From Acidocella sp. (GTDB lineage: Bacteria > Pseudomonadota > Alphaproteobacteria > Acetobacterales > Acetobacteraceae): DNA of 64,000 nt. Where the stretch lies: assembly GCA_027308685.1 (NCBI GenBank), contig DAIDEE010000016.1, forward strand, positions 62,001 through 126,000. Reading direction: 5' to 3'. Position numbers and translations under genes: made by a program. Below are positions 9,136-18,275 of the stretch, one piece after another. Every line of letters starts with the position of its first letter. Positions within the stretch are counted from its first letter, which is position 1. The notes beneath the pieces were generated by a model. It was not told the origin of the DNA and made no database searches. It saw nothing but the letters and a program-made list of their open reading frames with translations.

Positions 9136-12100
9136 TCAGACCTTAGGTTTACGTGCAATAACAGGTTTAATTTTGTGTGAAGCTCGCAGGTGGTGTTTAT
9201 TTTCGGTTTTTGATACCGATAACAAGTTTTGAACGGAACGAAGATAATTTTGTTGATTTGCCCGCTCGGCGGCATCTAAACCGCATTTTTCTGCCAAAAT
9301 TTCGTGCATTTTCTGAATTTCATCAATATGCTGCTGCGCGATTGCACGCCCTACGATGCTGTCTTTATGCCGGCGATGACGATTGAGCGGTTCAGCAACG
9401 TAAGCCACCCTGCCCTTCTCATGGGTCAATATCTCAAGGTAGAGGCGCCAATCGCCCGCAACAGCCCAGTCGCGCAAAGAATCACCACAGCGACGTAACG
9501 CAGCGAGCAGTGCGTCCCGTCGCCACACAACCGCGCTCACATTGTAAATAAGATTTTGTACCGATAGACACTGCTTTGTAAACTCGCTCGCCGGCCAAAC
9601 GCCCGAATTACCCAGCATTGATGCGCCAGCTTCACGATAATGGCTCTGATAGTTAGGCGCGATGAGCGCCCCGGTGTCATCAATCATCTGACTGTCTGAA
9701 AATCCCAGTGTCACATCATCGGCCCCCTCCATTGCCGCAATAACCCGGCTGAGAAACTGTGGGTCGCAATCATCATCAGCCTCTGCGATCCAGATATACT
9801 CGCCCCGCGCTGCCGTAACCGCATTTTCCCATTGCGCGAATACCTGCGCAGCATTTTGCAAATTCGCCATGATTTGCAATTTCCGGTCATATGTCTTAGC
9901 AATTGTTGCTGCGAGCGTGCGCGACTCGTCGTTTGAACCATCATCAAAAAACAATACCTCTGCCACCGGATAAGACTGCGCAAAGACCGAGTCTAAACGT
10001 TGTTGCAAATACCGGGCGTAATTATAATTCACTACACATACGCTAACGGCTTTCAAGCCAGGTTGCGCCAACCACAACAGGTCCTGTGCATAATGCGCGA
10101 AGGAAAATAACGCGCTTGCCAATGTTACCAGCCTTGGGCGATCCACCGCTAACGTCGGATGGTGTAAAACAGATAGTAATTTATCTCGAAAATCCTCGAC
10201 ATTCCCATATTCAGCGCTAAGTCCAGCCGCGTATTTGCGCAACATATCGGGAGTACCACCCGACTTGTCGAACGCGATCACTGGCACGCCACAGGCAATA
10301 GCCTCCATCGCAACGGTTGGGTATGGGTCTTCACGCGATGTAAGAGCATAAACGTCGGACGCTGAGTAATATTTCTCCACGTCGTCGTTGAAACCGACGC
10401 GAAAAAACCGTCCCGATGCCTGAGCGGTTTGTATTTCGATATTTAGATGAGCCCGCAATAACGGCTGAATTTCGCCGACCCATAAAAAATATACATCGTC
10501 TCGCGACTTTATAAAATATCTGGAAATTTGGAGAAATAAATCAAAGCCCTTGCGTACATCAGCAAATCCGACACCCAACACGAGGAAGGCCGCATCCGGT
10601 ATTCCAAACCTCGCCCTAACCTCAGCGCGCGACAACGCAGAATATGTGATTTCCTTATAATTTCCCTGCGGTAAAATCGTTGCAAAATTTAGGTCTATTT
10701 GCAGCGATTCACAAAAGCGCTGGCGTGGATATGCCGCCGGGAATACCACGTTACGTGCCGCCATCGCGCCGAGCTTTGCCTGCGTATGCAGATTATATTC
10801 GCTCAGCAAATTTGGCATTTCGTGGACCAACAAAGTTACCGCTATACCATGCTCAGCCAAAGTCGGTACCAACCTGGCTGATGCAGCACTGTTCACAATG
10901 GCCGTCCGAATCCCCAAATCGGCACAGCGGCCAATAAAACTGGCGATCTCGGCTTTATCGCTCGTCAAAAATGGTTTCGATGCCCGTTGAAATTCCGGCA
11001 CCAAAGACCCAGGCCCGAGTAGTAACACGTGAACATCTATTCCGCAAACGAACTTATAATGACGCGCCAAATTCAACATGATCATCTGAGCGCCATGGGG
11101 TTGTGCGTCATGCCCCACCATGAGCAAACTCATCCTGGTCTCCGGCATAACCTGGCAAATTGCGCGGCCTGTCGCGTTCAAAAATGCGGCACCGAAATGT
11201 ACATCTGGCTCCAAAAACGCACCTTCAGCCCACTCATTCCAGGCATTCACACAAATAATCGGCTCACCGTAAAATGGCTGTTCATTCGCCCGGGTCACCA
11301 ACGCCTCAAGCCAGGCCTGATATTTCGCCGGGGTGGCATCATACAGCACCAACCCTTTACCCTCGCGGCGCGGGTCATTATCCCAACCAGGCGCAATGGT
11401 TTTAATCAGTGGATAACCGGGGTCAGGTGTGGCGAGTGACGCATCAGCGACATCCTGATATTCATAAACTTTGGCGCTAAATTCCGGGTCGAGTAAATCC
11501 AACTTTGCATTGATCGGCGCCAGAAGATCGGCAATTTTATGTGGTGGAAACTCGACAGCACCATCCAGACCGTAAGGCGTCGGATCACAATCACCGATGC
11601 TCTGCACCATGACGATTATTGGGCTTTCTCCATGATTTTTCTGGAACAACGCACGCCATGCGGCAATCCGCGATACGGCGTCTGGAATTAATGTTGCCCG
11701 GTAAATCATCAATAATGGCCGGCCATCAATGCGAATATATCGCTGGTCGGCGAACAGGCCGGCGAAACAGGCAATAAGCGCCTCATCATCGGATTCCCGA
11801 TATTCCTGCGCCAATAATACCTCGCGCTCAAGCCCATCCCAGCGGCGCGTCCAGTTCTCGTTGGCCCAGCTCACGCAAAATGGAAACGCCAACTGCTGAT
11901 CCGACAGCAGTATATTCAGGGGCGCATCCAGAAGGCGTTGACGATTGAACCAGTAAAAATGGAATACAAACCCGCCAACGCCTGCCCCTTGAGCGAGCTC
12001 CATCTGCCGACGCAGGGTTTGCGGATTATCCAACGCGTAGAACCCTAAATCGCGCGGCACGCGCGGCTGCAGGTGCCCTGCGAAGCGCGGCAGCCCACGC

Positions 12101-12915
12101 GCCAGATTAGTCCAGTCAGTAAACCCTTTGCCCCACCAGGCATCGTTCTCTGGCACCTGATGAAATTGTGGCAGATAAAATGCCAATAACTTGGCCCGCC
12201 GCGTCGCATGCACGGGCACGGGTCGGAATTCCTCGAAAAATGCACCTGCTCTCGTGGCGTGCTTTACCGCACCAGGGATCAACGTCTCATGCTCGGGTCG
12301 GGCCGGAAAAAACGTCCCTTCGCCTCGGTTGGCCAGATAATGCAACAAGGGGTTCAGCCCCCCCAACACCGCAGCGTAGCGCGCGGTGTAAAACTGCATG
12401 TCAAATTCTGCCGAAGGGTTGCGCGCCTCGGCGGTGCCAAACACCAGAAAATGTTCGAACGGGTCTGAGCCCGCGGTCGCTACATCCTGATTATTTTCAA
12501 AATAATAGGCCGGGTCAAACATCGGCACCGGCGAGACCTGGCCGGTGAAACGGCGTTCCAGAAAATGCTTCAAAGCGTTTTCACCGAGCGGCACCTGATA
12601 TTGCTCACGATACCAAGCCACATGAAAAAAAGCACAGGGGTCACGGCCTTCTTTGTCCCCATGGGTGACGTAATGCAACAATGGGTTTAACCCGGCGCGG
12701 GCGACATCCGGGTTGGCCGCCAAGTAGTAACCTGGGTCGAAATACGGGTTTGGCAAATCGCCCTGCCGCCAGCCGATTTTGCAAAAATACCCCAGCTGGT
12801 CGGCGCCGGGCTTTGCCAATTCAGGATGCCGTTCAACGTACCAATCTGCCAAAAACAGCCCACTCGCATGGATATAAGCCATCTCGGCCTGCATATACTG
12901 TTCTGAAATCGACAT
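9136..12915 (-). CDS. Giant multidomain glycosyltransferase (repeats + WbsX/GH99-like + GT4 + GT2)
   Basis: A 1,259-residue protein probably assembling a surface polysaccharide. Residues 20-205 hold about five repeats of roughly 40 residues patterned as FDPxYYxxNxDVAxAGxxPxxHY. Residues 240-590 form a WbsX/GH99-like domain (AFYLPQFHQVPEND, SWANENWTRRWDG, NAWNEWAEGAFLEPD). Residues 595-950 are a GT4 domain with the E-x7-E motif in EDPYPTVAMEAIACG (about 862-876). Residues 957-1190 are a GT2 domain (VCVVNYNYARYL, FFDDGSNDES, AEADDDCD). Three ATGs are in tandem; the third (12913-12915) has AGGA 6 nt upstream. Sits next to dTDP-rhamnose genes, so rhamnose may be one substrate (inference). Confidence 0.85.
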   Translation of the reverse strand: MSISEQYMQAEMAYIHASGLFLADWYVERHPELAKPGADQLGYFCKIGWRQGDLPNPYFDPGYYLAANPDVARAGLNPLLHYVTHGDKEGRDPCAFFHVAWYREQYQVPLGENALKHFLERRFTGQVSPVPMFDPAYYFENNQDVATAGSDPFEHFLVFGTAEARNPSAEFDMQFYTARYAAVLGGLNPLLHYLANRGEGTFFPARPEHETLIPGAVKHATRAGAFFEEFRPVPVHATRRAKLLAFYLPQFHQVPENDAWWGKGFTDWTNLARGLPRFAGHLQPRVPRDLGFYALDNPQTLRRQMELAQGAGVGGFVFHFYWFNRQRLLDAPLNILLSDQQLAFPFCVSWANENWTRRWDGLEREVLLAQEYRESDDEALIACFAGLFADQRYIRIDGRPLLMIYRATLIPDAVSRIAAWRALFQKNHGESPIIVMVQSIGDCDPTPYGLDGAVEFPPHKIADLLAPINAKLDLLDPEFSAKVYEYQDVADASLATPDPGYPLIKTIAPGWDNDPRREGKGLVLYDATPAKYQAWLEALVTRANEQPFYGEPIICVNAWNEWAEGAFLEPDVHFGAAFLNATGRAICQVMPETRMSLLMVGHDAQPHGAQMIMLNLARHYKFVCGIDVHVLLLGPGSLVPEFQRASKPFLTSDKAEIASFIGRCADLGIRTAIVNSAASARLVPTLAEHGIAVTLLVHEMPNLLSEYNLHTQAKLGAMAARNVVFPAAYPRQRFCESLQIDLNFATILPQGNYKEITYSALSRAEVRARFGIPDAAFLVLGVGFADVRKGFDLFLQISRYFIKSRDDVYFLWVGEIQPLLRAHLNIEIQTAQASGRFFRVGFNDDVEKYYSASDVYALTSREDPYPTVAMEAIACGVPVIAFDKSGGTPDMLRKYAAGLSAEYGNVEDFRDKLLSVLHHPTLAVDRPRLVTLASALFSFAHYAQDLLWLAQPGLKAVSVCVVNYNYARYLQQRLDSVFAQSYPVAEVLFFDDGSNDESRTLAATIAKTYDRKLQIMANLQNAAQVFAQWENAVTAARGEYIWIAEADDDCDPQFLSRVIAAMEGADDVTLGFSDSQMIDDTGALIAPNYQSHYREAGASMLGNSGVWPASEFTKQCLSVQNLIYNVSAVVWRRDALLAALRRCGDSLRDWAVAGDWRLYLEILTHEKGRVAYVAEPLNRHRRHKDSIVGRAIAQQHIDEIQKMHEILAEKCGLDAAERANQQNYLRSVQNLLSVSKTENKHHLRASHKIKPVIARKPKV

Positions 12916-12965
12916 CATCATTCCTGCATGGACACTGGTATCATGCCGGAATGTGCGGGAACCGT

Positions 12966-14513
12966 CTAATCCATAACGGCGTGTGCCGGGCTGGCCGGCG
13001 CCTCAACGCCAGCGGGCGGCTTGCGCATCAGTAGCAGGCAGGCCACCGCCGGGATGGTGGTGAGCAGCATCAGTTTATAATCATCAACATAGGCGATAAT
13101 CTGCGCCTGGGTGTTGATCAGACTATTCAGTAACGAGGCGCTGGCCGGCGAGGCCGGACTCAGCATTTTGCTTACCGTCCCGCCCCCCTGCAAAGGCCGG
13201 GTGAAGGGCGTGACATATTGCGCCAACACCGAATGCTCAACCTGAGTTTGACGGTCCAGCAAGGCCGAGGTAATGGAGATACCGATGGCGCTGCCGACAT
13301 TACGCACCAGGCTGAGTAAACCAGTGCCCTGGGTGCGCAACACCGGTGATAATGTATAAAACGCTACCACTTGCAACGGTACAAATACAAAGCCCAAACC
13401 AGCGCCCTGAATGATGATGGTGGTGGTCATGTAACCCACTGAAACCTCCGGGGTCCAACCTTCCAGCATATAGATCGAAAGGCCAAGCATCCCATATCCC
13501 ACCAGCATGATGACCCTTGGGTCCACCTTGTTGGTGAGCCTGCCGGCAATCATCATCGCGCCCATCGTGCCGATGCCACGCGGCGCCATAATCAAGCCTG
13601 CCGTCGCCACCGGATAATTGCCGAGATTTTCCAGATACGGTGCGAGCAGGGCGGAGGAGGCGAGCAGGATCATCCCCACCGAAAACATCGTAATCAGCCC
13701 CGCATTAAGGTTCATGTCACGGAAGGTAGCGCGCGGAATGAACGGGTCCTTCGCGGTCATCATATGCACAATGAATAGATAAAACCCCAAACCGGCCAGT
13801 ATGGCAGCCACCACAATCTCCGGGTTGCTAAACCAATCTAGCTCCTCACCACGGTCGAGCATGATCTGCAGCGCCGCCAGCCCCAATGCGAGTACGCCAA
13901 ACCCCAGCCAATCAAACCGCCCGGTGGCCGCCTGCTTCACGCGCGGCATTAAAAACAACAAGCCCAGCACAGCAATGATGCCAAACGGCAGATTCACGAA
14001 AAACACATAACGCCAGTTATAATAATAGGTCAGATAGCCGCCCAGGGTCGGCCCCAAAATCGGCCCTACCATAACACCCATACCCCAAACCGACATCGCC
14101 ATACCGCGCTGCTCAACGGGGTAGATATCCAGCATGGTGGATTGTGAGAGCGGCACCAGCGCCGCGCCAAAGCAACCCTGCAGAAACCGGTAAACAACCA
14201 TCTGTACCAACGAATCGGCAATGCCGCACAGCATCGAAGCCACAGTGAAACCCACCAGACAAGCGATGAATAAATTCTTGCGGCCAAACCTTGCCGCCAG
14301 CCAGCCAACCGGTGCCGTCATGATAGCGGCGGCAATCACGTAGGATGTCAGAACCCAGGTGATTTCATCATACGAAGCCGAAAGACTGCCCTGCATATAG
14401 GGCAACGCCACATTGGCGATGGTCGAATCCAGCGCCTGCATCAGGGTCGCGATCATCAGACAAATGGTAATCAGTGTCCGGTGCGGCGTCTCCACCAAGG
14501 CAGGGCCCGGCAT
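12966..14513 (-). CDS. emrB: DHA2-family MFS multidrug exporter, EmrB-like
   Basis: A 515-residue drug:H+ antiporter with 14 predicted helices. DSTIANVALPYMQGSL (29-44) is the DHA2 motif D1 and GWLAARFGRKNLFIA (70-84) is motif A. GPILGPTLGGYL (about 151-162) is the antiporter motif C. It pairs with the HlyD-type adaptor encoded immediately upstream (TAATG overlap), as in the EmrAB tripartite pump. An outer-membrane channel gene is not in this window. Regulated most likely by the MarR repressor at the head of the operon. Substrates are unknown. Confidence 0.9.
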   Translation of the reverse strand: MPGPALVETPHRTLITICLMIATLMQALDSTIANVALPYMQGSLSASYDEITWVLTSYVIAAAIMTAPVGWLAARFGRKNLFIACLVGFTVASMLCGIADSLVQMVVYRFLQGCFGAALVPLSQSTMLDIYPVEQRGMAMSVWGMGVMVGPILGPTLGGYLTYYYNWRYVFFVNLPFGIIAVLGLLFLMPRVKQAATGRFDWLGFGVLALGLAALQIMLDRGEELDWFSNPEIVVAAILAGLGFYLFIVHMMTAKDPFIPRATFRDMNLNAGLITMFSVGMILLASSALLAPYLENLGNYPVATAGLIMAPRGIGTMGAMMIAGRLTNKVDPRVIMLVGYGMLGLSIYMLEGWTPEVSVGYMTTTIIIQGAGLGFVFVPLQVVAFYTLSPVLRTQGTGLLSLVRNVGSAIGISITSALLDRQTQVEHSVLAQYVTPFTRPLQGGGTVSKMLSPASPASASLLNSLINTQAQIIAYVDDYKLMLLTTIPAVACLLLMRKPPAGVEAPASPAHAVMD

Positions 14514-15598
14514 TAGAACAGGTCCGACAAATGCCGATGGTGATTCGTATCAATCGAAATAACGGCACTCATGCCATCGCGCAGCACAAACCCCTTTGGG
14601 CCTGATTTGATCTGTACCCGCAACGGAATCCGCTGCACCACTTTTACCCAGTTACCCGACGAATTCTGCGCCGGCAGAATGGAAAATTCCGAACCGCTGG
14701 CGGGGCTGATGCTTTGCACCACGCCCGTCCAATTCTCACCAGGGTACGCATCGACCGTAATATCCACGCTCTGGCCTGGCTTCACCCAGGTTAAATCACT
14801 TTCTTTCGGCTGTGCCGTCACCCAAATATCAGTGTCGGAAACCAGCCCGAAGGCGGCGGTGCCGGCCGGTAGAAACATGCCCGGCTGCAACTGCTCCACC
14901 ATCGTCACGGTACCGGAATAAGGTGCCCGCACGATGCTGTGGGCCTGCTGCAGTTTGGCATTGTTCAACTGCGCCAGGGCCGATTGATATTCAGGGGTCT
15001 GCGCGGGATCGATGTTGGGGTTATTGGCCAATTTGGCCAGTTGTACGCCAGATTCATCCTGCAACTGCGTCAGCTTCGACTGGTCAGCCGCCAGTTTGAA
15101 CCGGGCATCATCGTAAGTCGCCCGCGTCACGCCGCCCGAGCCGACCACCGAGGCGTATTTTGAGAGGTTCGATTGGTCATCCTGGATTTGAATCCGCTGC
15201 GCGGCAATCTCATCCACCGCCTCAGCATAACCGCGCTTGGCCGAGGCCACATCTAATTGCGCCTGCGCCAACTGCGCCTGGGCGGCGGCCACCGCGATAT
15301 CAAACTGCGCCTGACTCAGCTTGAACAAAACCTGACCAGCCTCGACATGCTGATTATCCTTCACGTCCACTTCCGAAACCAGACCCGAGACATCAGTGGA
15401 AAGTGAGACCTTCGCTGCATCCACGTAAGTATCATCCGATGATACATACCGACCACCAAACAACCAGAAAATTAACGAGACAATCAGCACGACCAGCACA
15501 CCACCCAGCATCAATACGGGCCGCAGCAGTTTAATGCGGTTGGCCCGGCGGAACCCGGCATTGCTGGTATTGCGTGGTACGGTGTTGGCCTGAGACAT
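14513..15598 (-). CDS. emrA: HlyD-family membrane fusion protein, EmrA-like
   Basis: A 361-residue periplasmic adaptor for the EmrB-like exporter. One N-terminal transmembrane helix (about 26-48) is followed by a biotinyl-lipoyl-like half (TDVSGLVSEVDVKDNQHVEAGQ), a long alpha-hairpin rich in Ala/Gln coiled coil (about 95-210) and a second barrel half (SIVRAPYSGTVTMVEQLQPG). The stop overlaps the emrB start and the start overlaps the marR stop, each by one base, so the three genes form one translationally coupled operon. Confidence 0.9.
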   Translation of the reverse strand: MSQANTVPRNTSNAGFRRANRIKLLRPVLMLGGVLVVLIVSLIFWLFGGRYVSSDDTYVDAAKVSLSTDVSGLVSEVDVKDNQHVEAGQVLFKLSQAQFDIAVAAAQAQLAQAQLDVASAKRGYAEAVDEIAAQRIQIQDDQSNLSKYASVVGSGGVTRATYDDARFKLAADQSKLTQLQDESGVQLAKLANNPNIDPAQTPEYQSALAQLNNAKLQQAHSIVRAPYSGTVTMVEQLQPGMFLPAGTAAFGLVSDTDIWVTAQPKESDLTWVKPGQSVDITVDAYPGENWTGVVQSISPASGSEFSILPAQNSSGNWVKVVQRIPLRVQIKSGPKGFVLRDGMSAVISIDTNHHRHLSDLF

Positions 15599-16068
15599 TA
15601 CGCAACCTCCTTGATTGTACCTGAAGGCACTAACGGCATATTCAATAAATTGGCTTTCATCTGATTCAGGCCGGTGAGCATGGCGTTTCGCACTTCATCG
15701 GGCACTCCGGCGCCGATCTCCGCCGCCAGCGCTCGCTTCAACACTGCCAGTTCCTGCAAAACCGGCTCGGCGGCAGGCAGCAGATGCAGCCGCCAGATGC
15801 GTCGGTCCGCCGCATCCGCCCGCCGCTCGATCAAACCGCTCGCCGCTAGCCGGTCCACCAACCGCGCCACCGAAATCGGCTCCACCTCCAACAAATCGGC
15901 AATTTCCTTCTGCGAGAGACCAGGGTTCCGGGCCAACCGGGATAGCAACGCCCATTGCGCCCTGGTCACGCCATGCGCACTGGCACGACGATCCGCCTCA
16001 ACCCGTAACATTCGGGCGACATCGTGCAGCAGGAACAGTAAATCATGGTCGGCATACTGGCTCATCAC
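15598..16068 (-). CDS. MarR-family repressor of the emrAB operon
   Basis: A 156-residue winged-helix regulator. GLSQKEIADLLEVEPISVARLVDRL (54-78) is the recognition-helix region and ADRRIWRLHL (about 88-97) the wing. It is first in the marR-emrA-emrB operon, with a TAATG overlap into emrA, so local autoregulated repression relieved by pump substrates is the likely role (family knowledge plus context). No ribosome-binding site precedes the ATG, and a near-perfect palindrome with a -10-like TATAAG lies 2 bp upstream, so the transcript may be nearly leaderless. Confidence 0.88.
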   Translation of the reverse strand: MMSQYADHDLLFLLHDVARMLRVEADRRASAHGVTRAQWALLSRLARNPGLSQKEIADLLEVEPISVARLVDRLAASGLIERRADAADRRIWRLHLLPAAEPVLQELAVLKRALAAEIGAGVPDEVRNAMLTGLNQMKANLLNMPLVPSGTIKEVA

Positions 16069-16070
16069 AG

Positions 16071-16085
16071 TGCTTATAATAAGTA
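16071..16085. promoter_or_regulatory. Candidate MarR operator upstream of marR-emrAB
   Basis: TGCTTAT-A-ATAAGTA is a 7-1-7 inverted repeat with one mismatch, typical in size for a MarR-family operator. It starts 2 bp upstream of the marR ATG and covers a -10-like sequence, so binding would block transcription of the efflux operon. It could also influence the divergent 68-residue gene. Confidence 0.4.
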
Positions 16086-16197
16086 CGCTTACAGGTTTTT
16101 ACGATATCGCCACATCACAATTCTGCCCCCCTAAAATTGCTTGGCGGCAGCCTCGAAACAGTCATATGGTTACTTCAATAATAACTGGAGAACGCAT

Positions 16198-16404
16198 ATG
16201 CCCGAGCCTATTTTGCCGATTCTCGAAGCCATGAAAGCCAGCCATACCCTGCACCTGGAGCGGCTGGTTAAGTTCAAGGAAGCTGGGGGGAGGTTGGACG
16301 ACGACCCCAACCATGAAACCATCGAGGAGTTGATCAACCGCGAGCGGCTCGCTGTCAGCCGGTTCGCCTCCTCCATCGAGCATATGAGCAAAGTGCAAGT
16401 CTGA
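16198..16404 (+). CDS. Small hypothetical protein, 68 residues
   Basis: I do not recognise this family. The protein is soluble, hydrophilic and probably helical (LPILEAMKASHTLHLERLVKF, then an acidic turn GGRLDDDPNHET and a second helix). ATG 16198-16200 is supported by TGGAG about 8 nt upstream; a longer frame to 16141 has no such site. It is a single-gene unit, divergent from the marR-emrAB operon and closed by a strong rho-independent terminator 3 bp after the stop, which supports real expression. Confidence 0.65.
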   Translation: MPEPILPILEAMKASHTLHLERLVKFKEAGGRLDDDPNHETIEELINRERLAVSRFASSIEHMSKVQV

Positions 16405-16407
16405 ATC

Positions 16408-16436
16408 AAAAAGGCCCGGGTTTTCCGGGCCTTTTT
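16408..16436. terminator. Bidirectional rho-independent terminator
   Basis: A 12-bp perfect stem AAAAAGGCCCGG / CCGGGCCTTTTT with a 5-nt loop. The A-tract and T-tract make it work on both strands, ending the small plus-strand gene and the convergent pnt operon, whose last stop is at 16451. Confidence 0.92.
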
Positions 16437-16450
16437 AGTTTTTGGGCGGC

Positions 16451-17854
16451 TTAGTGGTTAAGCGCCTGCACGATCTCTTCGGTCATCTTTTTGGCATCGC
16501 CGAACAACATCATGGTGTTGTCGCGGAAGAACAACTCGTTATCGACACCGGCATAGCCAGAGGCCATCGAGCGCTTCACGAACAGCACAGTTTTGGCCTT
16601 ATCGACTTCCAAAATCGGCATCCCAAAAATCGGGCTGGCCGGGTTGGTTTTAGCCGCCGGGTTGGTCACGTCATTCGCGCCGATCACGTACACCACGTCC
16701 GCGGTGGCGAACTCATTATTGATCTGCTCGAGCTCGAACACTTCATCATACGGCACATTGGCTTCCGCCAGCAGCACGTTCATGTGCCCCGGCATCCGGC
16801 CAGCCACTGGATGAATGGCGTATTTCACTTCCACATTGTCTTTTTTCAGCGTGTCGGCCATCTCGCGCAGCGCGTGCTGGGCCTGAGACACCGCCATGCC
16901 GTAACCCGGCACGATGATGACCTTGGAGGCATTCTTCATGATGAACGCCGCATCCTCGGCCGAGCCGATTTTCACGGCCTTGTCACCGCCCGGCCCGGCC
17001 ACAGCCGCCTCGCCAGTGGTGCCGAAGCCACCCAGGATCACATTGAAGATGCTGCGGTTCATGCCCTTGCACATAATGTAGGACAGAATGGCGCCCGAGG
17101 AGCCTACCAGCGCACCAGTCACGATCAAGGCCAGATTCCCAATGGTGAACCCGATGCCCGATGCCGCCCAGCCCGAGTAGGAGTTCAGCATCGAAACCAC
17201 CACCGGCATGTCGGCACCGCCGATCGGGATGATGAGCAAAAAGCCAATGGCGAGCGCTAAAATCGCCACCATCCAGAACACCACCTGGCTGCCGCCCGAG
17301 ACGATGAACGCCACGATCAACACCAGCAGCAATATGCCAAGCCCCAGATTGATCTGGTGCTGGCCCTTAAAGGTGATCGGTGTGCCCTTCATCAGCGCCT
17401 GCAACTTGGCAAACGCGATCAATGAACCGGTGAAGGTGATGGCACCAATCGCCAGCCCAAGCGACATCTCGATCAGGCTCTCAACGTGAATATGGCCAGG
17501 CGAGCCAATGCCAAAGCTCTCCGGCGCGTTCAACGCGGAAGCCGCCACAAACACCGCCGCCAAACCCACCAGCGAGTGGAAAGCCGCAACAAGCTGCGGC
17601 AGGGCGGTCATTTTAATCCGCAGCGCCGCGACCGTACCGATGGAACCGCCAATGGCGACCCCCAGTACGATCATGAACACGCCACCGAGCGACATGCCGC
17701 CGTGCAAAAGGGTTGCGACAATGGCAATACCCATGCCGACAACGCCCATCTGGTTGCCACGGCGCGAAGTCAGGGGATGAGACAGGCCGCGCAGCGCCAG
17801 AATAAACAGGACAGCAGCGACGAGATAGGCAAAAGCAGTAAATGACTCGTTCAT
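16451..17854 (-). CDS. pntB: Proton-translocating NAD(P)+ transhydrogenase, subunit beta
   Basis: A 467-residue inner-membrane subunit that couples proton entry to hydride transfer from NADH to NADP+. The N-terminal half (1-about 270) has eight or nine helices. The C-terminal domain III binds NADP(H): VIIVPGYGMAVSQAQHAL (about 307-324), HPVAGRMPGHMNVLLAEA and GANDVTNPAAKTNPASPI are characteristic. Third gene of pntAA-pntAB-pntB, 13 bp after pntAB. It ends at a strong terminator. Supplies NADPH for biosynthesis. Confidence 0.96.
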   Translation of the reverse strand: MNESFTAFAYLVAAVLFILALRGLSHPLTSRRGNQMGVVGMGIAIVATLLHGGMSLGGVFMIVLGVAIGGSIGTVAALRIKMTALPQLVAAFHSLVGLAAVFVAASALNAPESFGIGSPGHIHVESLIEMSLGLAIGAITFTGSLIAFAKLQALMKGTPITFKGQHQINLGLGILLLVLIVAFIVSGGSQVVFWMVAILALAIGFLLIIPIGGADMPVVVSMLNSYSGWAASGIGFTIGNLALIVTGALVGSSGAILSYIMCKGMNRSIFNVILGGFGTTGEAAVAGPGGDKAVKIGSAEDAAFIMKNASKVIIVPGYGMAVSQAQHALREMADTLKKDNVEVKYAIHPVAGRMPGHMNVLLAEANVPYDEVFELEQINNEFATADVVYVIGANDVTNPAAKTNPASPIFGMPILEVDKAKTVLFVKRSMASGYAGVDNELFFRDNTMMLFGDAKKMTEEIVQALNH

Positions 17855-17867
17855 GTGGGCGTTTGCC

Positions 17868-18260
17868 TTATTGCTTCTTGCGGAACATCGAGAGCATGCG
17901 GTTGGTCACCACAAAGCCGCCGAAAATATTAACACTCACCAGCACCACGGCCAGGAAGCCAAAGGAATGCGCGGCAAAATTGCCATGCAGCCCGGCGGCC
18001 AGCATGGCCCCCACGATAATCACCGAGGAAATCGCGTTGGTTACCGCCATCAAAGGTGAATGCAACGCCGGGGTGACGTTCCAGACCACATAATAACCAA
18101 CAAAAATCGCCAGCACGAAAATGCTGAACAGATACACAAACGGCGCCGCCGGTGGCGCGTGCTGGGCTGCGATTGCCGCCACCCCGGCAGCGTTCTGCGC
18201 CAAAATAGAGGCCTGGTGGGCTAGGTCTGCCGCCTGGCTGGCAAGATCAGTAGGGGTCAT
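17868..18260 (-). CDS. pntAB: NAD(P)+ transhydrogenase, subunit alpha part 2 (membrane)
   Basis: A 130-residue protein with three to four helices, forming the membrane part of the alpha subunit. It is separate here, as in other alphaproteobacteria. The segment [25 protein letters not shown] (about 54-78) is the conserved proton-channel region of PntAB. The N-terminus is Ala/Gln-rich. It is placed between pntAA and pntB with 13-15 bp gaps. Confidence 0.95.
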   Translation of the reverse strand: MTPTDLASQAADLAHQASILAQNAAGVAAIAAQHAPPAAPFVYLFSIFVLAIFVGYYVVWNVTPALHSPLMAVTNAISSVIIVGAMLAAGLHGNFAAHSFGFLAVVLVSVNIFGGFVVTNRMLSMFRKKQ

Positions 18261-18275
18261 GTTCAGGTTCCTTGA

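Noticed and set aside
16442-17260. 272-codon plus-strand open frame antisense to pntB
   Set aside because: It is the complement of a clear pntB gene, is His/Arg/Gly-rich with no family resemblance and has no ribosome-binding site.
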